The notes beneath the pieces were generated by a model. That model was not told the DNA's origin, ran no database searches, and worked only from the letters and a program-made list of their open reading frames with translations. The position numbers were made by a program, and so were the translations under genes. A stretch of DNA of 64,000 nucleotides from contig NC_080162.1 of the NCBI RefSeq assembly GCF_950295315.1, positions 73,563,729 through 73,627,728 on the forward strand, read 5' to 3'. This document shows, in pieces, positions 55,961 through 64,000 of this stretch. The stretch comes from Erinaceus europaeus (taxonomy: Eukaryota > Chordata > Mammalia > Eulipotyphla > Erinaceidae). Every line of letters starts with the position of its first letter. The stretch's first letter is position 1.

Positions 55961-57593
55961 TTGGCAGAACTTTTTTCCGCATAAATTTTAAAGACATTTT
56001 CAATGAAACGAATCCAATTACAAAGAAGACTAAGGCAAGTATAAACCTATGGGACTACATCAAATTAAAAAGCTTCTTCACAGCAAAAGAAACCACTACC
56101 CAAACCAAGAGACCCCTCACAGAATGGGAGAAGATCTTTACATGCCATACATCAGATAAGAGTTTAATAACCAACATATATAAAGAACTTGCCAGACTCA
56201 ACAACAAGACAACAAATAACCCCATCCAAAAATGGGGGGAGGACTTGGACAGAATATTCACCACAGAAGAGATCCAAAAGGCAGAGAAACACATGAAAAA
56301 ATGCTCCAAGTCTCTAATTGTCAGAGAAATGCAAATCAAGACAACAATGAGATATCACTTCACTCCTGTGAGAATGTCACACATCAGAAAAGGTAACAGC
56401 AGCAAATGCTGGAAAGGGTGTGGGGTCAAAGGAACCCTCCTGCACTGCTGGTGGGAATGTCAATTGGTCCAACCTCTGTGGAGAACAGTCTGGAGAACTC
56501 TCAGAAGGCTAGAAATGGACCTACCCTATGACCCTGCAATTCCCCTCCTGGGGATATATCCTAAGGAACCCAACACATCCATCCAAAAAGATCTGTGTAC
56601 ACATATGTCCTTGGCGGCACAATTTGTAATAGCCAAAACCTGGAAGCAACCCAGGTGTCCAACAACAGATGAGTGGCTGAGCAAGTTGTGGTATATATAC
56701 ACAATGGAATACTACTCAGCTGTAAAAAATGGTGACTTCACCGTTTTCAGCCGATCTTGGATGGACTTGAAAAAATCATGTTGAGTGAAATAAGTCAGAA
56801 ACAGAAGGATGAATATGGGATGATCTCACTCTCAGGCCGAAGTTGAAAAACAAGATTAGAAAAGAAAACACAAGTCGAACCTGAAATGGAACTGGAGTAT
56901 TACACCAAAGTAAAAGACTCGGGGGTGGGTGGGTGGGTGGGGAGAATACAGGTCCATGAAAAATGATGAATGAAATAGTGGGGGTTGTATTGTTAAATGG
57001 GAATCTGGGGAATGTTATGCATGTAAAAAAAAAAAAAAAAGAAGTAGAAACACAAAGCAGAAATTGACTGAGTTTGGAGTATGGCACCAAAGTAAGAAAG
57101 CAGAAGTATACTAGAGTTTGCAGTGAGTACCCTCCCTAACACTTCCTCTCCACTATTCCAAGCTTTGGGTCCATGATTGCTCAACAATTTGTTTGGCTTT
57201 GTATGTTAACTCTCTTTTCAATCACCAGGTTCCAGATGCCATCAGGATGCTAGCCAGGCTTCCCTGGATTGAAGACCCCACCAATGTGTCCTGGAGCTCA
57301 GCTTCCCCAGAGACCCACCCTACTAGGGAAAGAGAGAGGCAGACTGGGAGTATGGACCAACCAATCAACGCCCATGTTCAGCGGGGAAGCAATTACAGAA
57401 GCCAGACCTTCTACCTTCTGCAACCCACAATGACCCTGAGTCCATGCTCCCAGCGGGATAGAGAATGGGAAAGCTACTGGGGAGGGGGTGGGATATGGAG
57501 ATTGGGCGGTGGGAATTGTGTGGAGTTGTACCCCTCCTACCCTATGGTTTTGCTAATTAATCCTTTCTTAAATAAAAAAATTAAAAAAAAAAA
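55961..57593 (+). mobile_element. Nested L1 3' end joined at the homologous position
   Basis: The 11-bp sequence agaagaaaata occurs at 55950-55960 and again at 57594-57604, after an A-rich tail. Between them lies an L1 3' part: the end of ORF2 (frame open to 56784, one base lost near the end) and an 800-nt 3' UTR whose last 440 nt are family A. After the second repeat the host L1 resumes at nearly the same ORF2 position (a 5-nt ttggc gap), so about 1.06 kb is present twice in direct orientation (55966-57025 and 57605-58668). The simplest reading is insertion of a 5'-truncated L1 into an L1, with the 5' join made by homology. Unequal exchange is an alternative. Confidence 0.72.
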
Positions 57594-57604
57594 AGAAGAA
57601 AATA

Positions 57605-58726
57605 AGAACTCTTTTCCGCATAAATTTTAAAGACATCTTCAATGAAACAAATCCAATTACAAAGAAGACTAAGGCAAGTATAAACCTATGGGACTACATC
57701 AAATTAAAAAGCTTCTTCACAGCAAAAGAAACCATTACCCAAACCAAGAGACCCCTCACAGAATGGGAGAAGATCTTTACATGCCATACATCAGACAAGA
57801 GTTTAATAACCAACATATATAAAGAACTTGCCAAACTCAACAACAAGACAACAAATAACCCCATCCAAAAATGGGGGGAGGACATGGACAGAATATTCAC
57901 CACAGAAGAGATCCAAAAGGCCGAGAAACACATGAAAAAATGCTCCAAGTCTCTGACTATAAGAGAAATGCAAATAAAGACAACAACGAGATACCACTTC
58001 ACTCCTGTGAGAATGTCATACATCAGAAAAGGTAACAGCAGCAAATGCTGGAAAGGGTGTGGGGTCAAAGGAACCCTCCTACACATCTGGTGGGAATGTA
58101 AATTGGTCCAACCTCTGTGGAGAACAGTCTGGAGAACTCTCAGAAGGCTAGAAATGGACCTACCCTATGATCCTGCAATTCCTCTCCTGGGAATATATCC
58201 TAAGGAACCCAACATATCCGTCCAAAAAGATCTGTGTACATATATGTTCTTGGCAGCACAATTTGTAATAGCCAAAACCTGGAAGCAATCCAGGTGTCCA
58301 ACAACAGATGAGTGGCTGAGCAAGTTGTGGTATATATACACAATGGAATACTACTCAGCTATAAAAAATGGTGACTTCACCATTTTCAGCCAATCTTGGA
58401 TGGACCTTGAAAAAATCATGTTGAGTGAAATAAGTCAGAAACAGAAGGATGAATATGGGATGATCTCACTCTCAGGCAGAAGCTGAAAAACAAGACCAGA
58501 AAAGAAAACACAAGTAGAACCTAAACTGGAATTGGTGTGTTGCACCAAAGTAAAAGACTCTGGGGTGGGCGGGTGGGGAGAATACAGGTCCAAGAAGGAT
58601 TCAGAGGACCTAGTGGGGGTTGTATTGTTAAATGGGAAACTGGGGAATTTTATGCATGTACAAACTATTGTACTTACTGTTGAATGTAAAACATTAATTC
58701 CCCAATAAAAAAATCAGAAAAAAAAA
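57605..58726 (+). pseudogene. Host L1: ORF2 C-terminus and 3' UTR
   Basis: The frame is open from about 57611 to the stop at 58484-58486 with no lesion. It contains the C-terminal Cys motif ([20 protein letters not shown]) and [20 protein letters not shown]. The 3' UTR is 240 nt, includes a G-rich ggggtgggcgggtgggg tract (58560-58577) typical of L1 3' UTRs, and ends ccccaataaaaaaa, supplying its own poly(A) signal. Confidence 0.88.
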
Positions 58727-58737
58727 AGAAATTAGCT

Positions 58738-58860
58738 TGGGTAGCAGTTAGCTTTTGATAAATAACAAACCACCCCACAACTCAGTGGCATAAACTCACG
58801 ATTCATGTCTCTGAGTTGGCAGTTTAGATGGGGGTCAGTAAGGACACGGAAAGAGATTCA
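58738..58860 (+). mobile_element. Ancient interspersed repeat, class uncertain
   Basis: The start agcttttgataaataacaaa, then ccaccccacaactcagtggc and ctctgagttggcagtttaga, resembles the old repeat at 14255. The stretch from here to about 59460 is otherwise unremarkable and has no gene. Confidence 0.4.
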
Positions 58861-59461
58861 GGTCTTGAGAGGAGCTTCAAAGTCACACCTTACATGACCA
58901 AGGGCTGAGCACTCAGGAATGGGAGTACTTTAAGGCCCTTATTGCAAAATATTGCCCTCGATTTGTTTTTCTCTCTTGTTAAGAAGTCTGAGGTGCCAAC
59001 TGAAAAAGTTCCCAGTGACCAAAGGTAGGACAATTTGAGGAACAAAATAAAGTTGTACTGAACTATAACCCAAAGAGTAAAATAAATACCCATTAGTCTA
59101 TACTCATGTAAATAATGATTGAGTCAGCAAATAGTGAGAAGAAATAAATCTGTCATGCAAAATAGTTTTCAATAATTTACTAAGGTACTCCATCCTTAAG
59201 GTTGGGAATATAACTGCCCACTCATTAAGTAAGGACTGCCTGCATATAGCAACCTTATTCCAAAGAGCACAAAATGGAAAGGGGGTCAGGAAGAGAACCT
59301 TTATAGTGGAAAGAAAGCTGATATGATCAAAGATCACAGCCACCCTGTTAAATCTTGTTGATAGTGTATGTCCTTGATAAAATGTGCCTGAGAATGCACT
59401 TTACCTCTGTGGTCTTTCCAAACATGTAACACATTGTCTTGATCAAATAAAGTCATCAGAC

Positions 59462-59760
59462 TATGGACAAGGAGGCAGATCTGTGGGTAAAGGCATGAGG
59501 CCTTGGTTCAGTCCCTAGCACCACATAGGATCTGCTCGCTCTCTCTCTCTCAAAATAACCAGATCTTTTAAGTAAGAAAAAAATGGAACTGGGGAAATAG
59601 TTCATCAGGCAGGGTACTTACAACCCAGGTTTGAGCCTGATGCCACATGGAAGATGTTATGACAACAGAAGAAACTTTTGTGCTGTGCTATTTCCCCTGT
59701 CTCTGTCTCCTTTTTGTCTATTTCTTTCTCTATAACTTAGTGAAAATAATGACCTGAAGA
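59462..59760 (+). mobile_element. Two old tRNA-like SINE fragments
   Basis: The first (59462-59585) has ggaggcagatctgtgggtaa, ttggttcagtccctagcacc and a short CT tract. The second (59586-59760) has ggggaaatagttcatcaggc, caggtttgagcctgatgcca and a CT-rich end. Neither is assigned with confidence to S1-S4. Confidence 0.45.
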
Positions 59761-59795
59761 GATGAGATCATGCATGTACAAGGTCCTAGTGCTAC

Positions 59796-59840
59796 ATAAA
59801 ATAAAATAAAATAAAATAAAATAAAATAAAGTAAAATAGA
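59796..59840. repeat. (AAAAT)n microsatellite
   Basis: Eight or so AAAAT units with one AAAGT variant are followed by a short poly(A). It is probably a SINE tail expansion. Confidence 0.9.
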
Positions 59841-59857
59841 AAAAAAAAAAAAAAGAG

Positions 59858-60005
59858 TAGGCATGGTGGTGGCACAGTGGTAGAAAGCAGGAATTCCATG
59901 CATGAAGTCCTGAGTTTGATCCCCCAGCACTGCATATGCCAGAGGGATGTTCTGGTTCTCTCTCAATCAGTAAATAGAACTGAAAATGTAAAAGAAATAA
60001 AGGCA
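59858..60005 (+). mobile_element. SINE S4, diverged copy
   Basis: It shows ggcatggtggtggcacagtg, catgcatgaagtcctgagtt, gatcccccagcactgcatat and ccagagggatgttctggttc, matching the copy at 20985. A (GGCA)n(GGAA)n tail run extends to about 60060. Confidence 0.65.
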
Positions 60006-60135
60006 GGCAGGCAGGAAGGAAGGAAGGAAGGAAATAAGGAAGGAAGGAAGGAAAGGAGAGAGAGAAGAAAGAAAAAGGAAAAAAAAAGAATCAGGTAAGT
60101 CTTAATTAAAAGGTATTTTATAAATGCCTGGATAA

Positions 60136-60412
60136 GAGGGCCGGGTAGTGGCACACCTGGCTAAGTGCACATAGTACTAAGCACAAGGACCTGCACAAGG
60201 ATACAGGTTTGATCCCCTGGTTCTCCACCTGCAACGGGGATACTTCATAAGTGGCGAAGCAGGTCTGCAGGTGTTTATCTTTCTCTTTCCCTCTCTATCT
60301 CCCCATCCTCTCTCAATTTCTCTCTTTTCTATCCAATAAAATGGAAAAAAAATGTCCACAGGGAACAGTGCTGCCACTGAGCCCCAGCAATAACCCTGGA
60401 GTCAAAAAGAAA
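60136..60412 (+). mobile_element. SINE S1 with 3' extension
   Basis: The S1 head (ggccgggtagtggcacacct), ctccacctgcaacgggg, gcgaagcaggtctgcaggtg and CT-rich middle are followed by the extension (acagtgctgccactgagccc then cagcaataaccctggag) and an A-rich end. Confidence 0.75.
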
Positions 60413-60653
60413 AAATTCCTAAGTAGTACTCCTCAAAACTGCCAACCACATCAAAAAACAGTCAGAAAAACTGTCACAACTAAGAGCTTAAGGAGACATG
60501 ACAACCAAATACAGTGATGAGATCCTAGAATAGGAAAGGGGCAAAGGGATAAAAACTGAAGAAATCTGAATGAAGTATAATAGACTTTTTAGTTAATATC
60601 ACTATAGTAACAATGCTGTGACAACAGCGAGCACTAAAAGATAAAAATTGCCA

Positions 60654-60965
60654 TCCCGGCAGTTGGGCGGTAGTGCAGCGGTTAAGCACAGGTGGTGCAA
60701 AGCCCAAGGACCGGCATAAGGATCCCGGTTCAAGCACCCGGCTCCCCACCTGCAGGGGACTATCTTCACAAGCGGTGAAGCAGGTCTGCAGGTGTCTATC
60801 TTTCTCTCTCTCCCCTTCCTCTCTCCACTTCTCTCTGTCCTATCCAACAATGATATCATCATCAACAACAACAATAATAATAACTACAACAATGGAAACA
60901 GCAAAGGCAACAAAAAAGGAAAATGAATAAGTAAATATTTTTAAATTTTTTTAATTTTTAAAAAA
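60654..60965 (+). mobile_element. SINE S1, sense, full-length
   Basis: The copy is well preserved: head (gttgggcggtagtgcagcgg), box B (ggttcaagcacccgg), cccacctgcaggggac, CT middle, (aac/aat) region, and an A/T-rich tail. It forms a tail-to-tail inverted pair with the next S1. Confidence 0.87.
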
Positions 60966-61039
60966 TTGCCATCCCAGAATACTCCATGTAACAAACTTAT
61001 CCTGAAAATGTGAGAGATAAATAATAGTATTCTTTTTCT

Positions 61040-61325
61040 AAAAGATTTATTTGTTTATTTCCTTGTGTTGTCTTTGTTGTTTTATTGTTGTGGTTATTAT
61101 TGTTGTTGTTATTGATGTTGTTGTTGGATAGGACAGAGAGAAATGGAGAGAGGAAGGGAATACAGAGAGGAGGAGAAAAAGATAGACACCTGCAGCCCTG
61201 CTTTATTACCTGTGAAGTAATTCCCCTGAAGGTAGGGAGCCAGGGGCTCGAACTGGGATCCTTATGCCGGTTGCGGTGCTTTGTGCCACCTGCGCTTAAC
61301 CCGACACACTACTGCCTGACTCCCT
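61040..61325 (-). mobile_element. SINE S1, antisense, full-length
   Basis: It shows a T-rich tail, gttgttattgatgttgttgt, GA-rich middle, ccctgaaggtagggagccag, box B complement (gctcgaactggga) and head end ctactgcctgactccc. It lies about 75 bp from the inverted partner at 60654-60965. Confidence 0.87.
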
Positions 61326-61349
61326 CTCATTTTTTGTCCACTGAATTAT

Positions 61350-61562
61350 TTATATATATATTTTATGTATTTATTTATTACTGGATAAAGATAGAGGGAA
61401 ACTGAGAGAAGAAGGGGAGATAAAGGAAAGAGAAAGAGACACTTGCAGCCCTGTTTCACCACTTATGAAACTTTCCCCCTGCAGGTAGAGACCAGGGGCT
61501 TGAACCTAGGTCCTTGCTCGCTGTAATGTGTGCATTTAACCAGGTAAGCCATCACCTGGCCC
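61350..61562 (-). mobile_element. SINE S1-related, antisense, old
   Basis: An (atat/tttatt) tail is followed by a GA-rich middle, ttcaccacttatgaaacttt, ccccctgcaggtagagacca, box B complement and the head end catcacctggccc. Confidence 0.7.
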
Positions 61563-61569
61563 AATAAAG

Positions 61570-62850
61570 ATTTTCTCAAACCCAGAGAAACTAGAGGAAT
61601 TTACCACCATCAGAGATCAGCTTTACAAGAACTACTGAGAGGAGTCCCATTAGAAAAAAATGCAACTAGACCACCCCCTAATACCATACACAAAAATAAC
61701 TCAAAATGGATTAAAAGTTTAGATATTGGACATGAGACTCTGAATTACATGAAAGAAAACATCAGTGAAATACTTCAGGACTATAAAGATATATTTGGAG
61801 GGTCAACCCCATGGGCAAGTGAAACTAAAACACAATTAATTAAATGAAATTGCCTCAAATTGATAAGCTTATACACATTGAAAGAAAATTCCACAAGGAT
61901 AAAAAGGTAGCTCTGCAACTGGGAGAAGATATTTGTACAACACACATCTGACAAGAAATTGATATCAAGCATCTGTAAAGAAAGCATATGACTCAACTAC
62001 AACGAAGTCCAAGTAACCCCAATAAAAACTTGGCCAAATAAAGGCTTGGAAGAATAAGAAAAAAAAAAAGTGGGCAAAATATTTGAAGATAGTTTTCTAT
62101 ATATATGGATGGCCCACAGACATATGAGGAAATGCTGCCCTTTACTTATCATTAGAAAAATGCAAATAAAAGCCACAATGAGATACCACCTCATACCCAT
62201 GAGAATGGCCTACATCAACAAAACAGGAAATGACAAATGTTGTCTAGGATGTGGAGAGAAAAGAACACTGTTGGCTGGAATGCTAACTGCTACACCCTCT
62301 ATGGAAAACAGTATGGTGAATGCTTAAACAAGTAAAAACAGAAATACCTTATGATCCTGCATTACAATTCCCAGGCATATATCCAAAGGACATGAAAACA
62401 GTAATGAAAAGGAGCATACACACTCATGTTCATAGTCACTTTATTCACAACTACCAAAGAGTGGAAGCACCCCAAGTGTCCATCAATAAATGAATAGATA
62501 AAGAAGTTATCAAACACATATTCAATGGAATACTGCTCTGCAATGAAAAAGATGACATTGTGTTCTTATGAACAAAACAGATGGAACAAGAGATAATTAT
62601 ATTTAGTGAAGTGAGAAACTAAAATACAGCTACTAAACAGTTTCACTCATATGTGGAATATATATGAACTTGCAAAAAAAAAAAAAAAGGAAAATAAGAA
62701 GCAAGCAAACTGTTTCTAAGACTTGTGTGAACTATGATGGTTATCTTTGGGAGGTGGGAATATAGAATTTTGGTTGTGGGTGTGGTATGGAACTATATAC
62801 ACTGTAATCTTAGAATCTTAAAACCTACTATTAATCAGAAATTTTAAAAA
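61570..62850 (+). mobile_element. Older L1 3' end (ORF2 C-terminus and 3' UTR)
   Basis: Translated fragments in shifting frames match L1 ORF2 C-terminus, for example KMQIKATMRYHLIPMRMAYI near 62160 and a degenerate Cys region (CCLGCGEKRTLL). It continues through actcatgttcatagtcactt, aatggaatactgctctgc and tcactcatatgtggaatata, phrases of an older mammalian L1 3' UTR. It has many frameshifts and is distinctly older than the L1s at 49-58 kb. Confidence 0.75.
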
Positions 62851-62859
62851 ATGAAGAAA

Positions 62860-63031
62860 AGGAATGGAAAGGGAAGGGGAGGGAAGGGGAGGGAAGGGGA
62901 GGGGAGGGGAGGGGAGGGGAGGGGAGGGGAAGGGAAGGGAAGGGAAGGGAAGGGAAGGGAAGGGAAGGGAAGGGAAGGGAAGGGAAGGGAAGGGAAGGGA
63001 AGGGAAGGGAAGGGAAGGGAAGGGAAGGGAA
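62860..63031. repeat. (GGGGA)n then pure (AAGGG)20 purine tract
   Basis: Mixed GGGAA/GGGGA units (62860-62900) and six GGGGA units (62901-62930) lead into 20 uninterrupted AGGGA units at 62931-63030, which is the AAGGG motif in another phase. The strand is all purine with G-triplets, so it can form G-quadruplex or triplex structure. It sits at the 3' end of the old L1 and probably grew from its A-rich tail. The Lys/Glu/Gly and Pro/Ser/Phe open frames across it are artefacts. Confidence 0.95.
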
Positions 63032-63180
63032 GCAGCTTGGATAGATAGGTCCAAACCAGGCCTGGTACAGTCTCCACAGTGTCATCAATGCCTCAGGTTC
63101 CTTCCAGCTTGGTATTGCTGCATCCTTACTATATGGGTTTTATCATCAAGGTCACATCTTGATTCTAGATGGAATTCAAT

Positions 63181-63373
63181 CCTCTTCTTCTAGTGTTTGC
63201 CCTTCTTCCGTAGCCAGTCAACAGCGTCAGGTTGAGCCTGATGTCTGCTTGTTGCTGGCTTTGAAAGTGACTGGGATCCATGTGGATTCAGTCGGCTAGG
63301 AAGGATCGTCAGTTTCACCAATAAATGGGTACTCACGGGATGCACCACGAGAAGGTCGATCCAATGCATCCCA
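63181..63373 (-). mobile_element. Short AAG-tailed retroposon, copy E (LINE-tail SINE), 12-bp duplication
   Basis: A 193-bp minus-strand insertion is bordered by the perfect duplication atggaattcaat (63169-63180 and 63374-63385). Its 3' end (63181-63244) equals the last ~63 nt of the non-L1 LINE (52285-52347), apart from C/T changes at CpG sites and the first tail bases. This includes the codons for PDAVDWLRKKGK, the stop and the AAG tail. The remaining 130 nt match copy W at the window start and are absent from the truncated LINE. The shared tail implies that the LINE's reverse transcriptase mobilised it. Whether the head is a SINE head or the LINE's 5' UTR is open. Confidence 0.85.
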
Positions 63374-63394
63374 ATGGAATTCAATAATTCCACA

Positions 63395-63530
63395 CTAGTG
63401 AGGATGAAAAATTGAGACTCAGAGCAGTTGAGTTATTTACCTGCAGTACAAGAATCAGGCAAAACAAAGGATAGATTTGAACTCAGAAATCGTAACTATC
63501 AAGACTGTAGCCCTAACCATTAAATTAAGC
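63395..63530 (-). mobile_element. MIR relic
   Basis: Antisense MIR-like order: aggatgaaaaattgagactc, agagcagttgagttatttac, aggatagatttgaactcaga and aagactgtagccctaaccat. Confidence 0.55.
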
Positions 63531-63849
63531 TGCCATAGCATCGATGTAACAGTATTAATTAAGTGACATGTGTCATGGTGCTTGGCTAAACCTGAATTGC
63601 TACTAGCAGTGTGAATGTTGGACTCTCAGCCATGCTGCAATTTCTTTTGGGTTTGGCACATGCTTCCATCTAACTCTGTGTGCTGGTGACTTTATTCCTC
63701 TACCATCTGGCTCTATTTCAACCATGTGGAAATTTGCCTCCCACCCTCTATCTCTGCATCACTTGGCCTCCATTTAGCAGGAATTAATCTTTACATATCA
63801 AGGTCACCTCTGCCCTTTTCTCATTACCCAGAGTAAATTACAGAGATAG
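63531..63849. other. Unique sequence, nothing recognised
   Basis: No repeat family, open frame of note or other signal is visible between the two MIR relics. Confidence 0.5.
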
Positions 63850-64000
63850 AGTTTTGTAGTCAAAGTCACAGGCTCTAGAGTCAACCTGGGTTCAAATGTT
63901 GACTATCTGCCCAAACTCATTGATTACCTTGTTGCAAGTTACTTAGCTTCTCTGTGCCTCAACTTCCTACTCTGTGAAATGGGATGTCAGTACCAGTCTT
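63850..64000 (+). mobile_element. MIR relic, runs to the window edge
   Basis: Sense MIR: aagtcacaggctctagagtc, acctgggttcaaatgttgac, ttgcaagttacttagcttct, ctgtgcctcaacttcctact and ctgtgaaatgggatgtcagt. It is a good, nearly complete match of the MIR core, cut by the window end. Confidence 0.75.

Larger units (their letters stand above)
48866..58726 (+). mobile_element. Composite L1 locus: near full-length L1 with two nested insertions
   Basis: The outer element is a lineage-specific L1 with a 5' UTR (48866-49644), ORF1, ORF2 and a 3' UTR ending in an A-rich tail at 58726. A perfect 9-bp duplication, agaaattag, flanks it at 48857-48865 and 58727-58735. This shows that the segments at 48866-55960 and 57605-58726 belong to one insertion, split by a non-L1 LINE (52285-54626) and by a later L1 3' end (55961-57593). 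The element is dead: a stop in ORF1, a frameshift, deletions and stops in ORF2. Confidence 0.85.

Noticed and set aside
62818..63088. Pro/Ser/Phe- and Gly/Lys/Glu-rich frames
   Set aside because: They are translations of the AAGGG repeat, open in every frame because a 5-bp repeat of this composition has no stops.

Overview
The window is mammalian nuclear DNA, most likely from a hedgehog (Erinaceidae). The evidence is a vertebrate split gene with GT-AG introns plus abundant lineage-specific retroposons: tRNA-derived SINEs with a box-B-like GGTTCGAGCCC, a CCCCACCTGCAGG block and a CT-rich middle (the type I associate with Erinaceus), lineage-specific L1s, and old MIR/L2 relics. The species call is inference; the mammalian call is not in doubt.

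The only protein-coding gene I can support is ANGPT4 (angiopoietin-4, a secreted TIE2/TEK ligand), on the + strand. Nine coding exons lie at 3253-3558, 22410-22565, 24166-24287, 28400-28632, 31355-31470, 35495-35596, 37149-37315, 40255-40385 and 41586-41746. Joined, they give 1494 nt (497 codons plus stop) with compatible phases at every junction. The order is signal peptide, N-terminal superclustering segment, coiled coil, then fibrinogen-like domain. A TATA box at 3072-3080 sits just upstream of exon 1. Intron 1 is about 18.9 kb and full of retroposons. No neighbouring gene is visible in the 3 kb upstream or the 22 kb downstream.

From 41.7 to 48.9 kb there is 3' UTR/intergenic sequence with SINEs, MIR/L2 relics and microsatellites. 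From 48,866 to 58,726 there is a composite retrotransposon locus. A near full-length, dead L1 (5' UTR, ORF1, ORF2, 3' UTR; outer duplication agaaattag) carries two nested insertions. The first, at 52,285-54,626 on the minus strand, is a 5'-truncated but otherwise well-preserved LINE that is not L1. It has a Jockey/CR1-superfamily-like reverse transcriptase, a C-terminal Cys/His motif, an (AAG)n tail directly after the stop codon and a 12-bp target duplication. The second, at 55,961-57,593, is a younger L1 3' end that entered the host L1 and joined it at the homologous nucleotide, with an 11-bp duplication.

Two short elements, at about 21-221 (+) and 63,181-63,373 (-), share the last ~63 nt and the AAG tail of the non-L1 LINE. 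The second has its own perfect 12-bp target duplication. They look like a SINE or deletion-derivative family mobilised by that LINE. This LINE/short-element pair is the most interesting content of the window: a recent non-L1 retrotransposition system in a placental mammal, where non-L1 LINEs of this general type (L2, CR1/L3) are normally only very old fossils. The last 5 kb hold SINEs, an older L1 3' end, a pure (AAGGG)20 tract and MIR relics.
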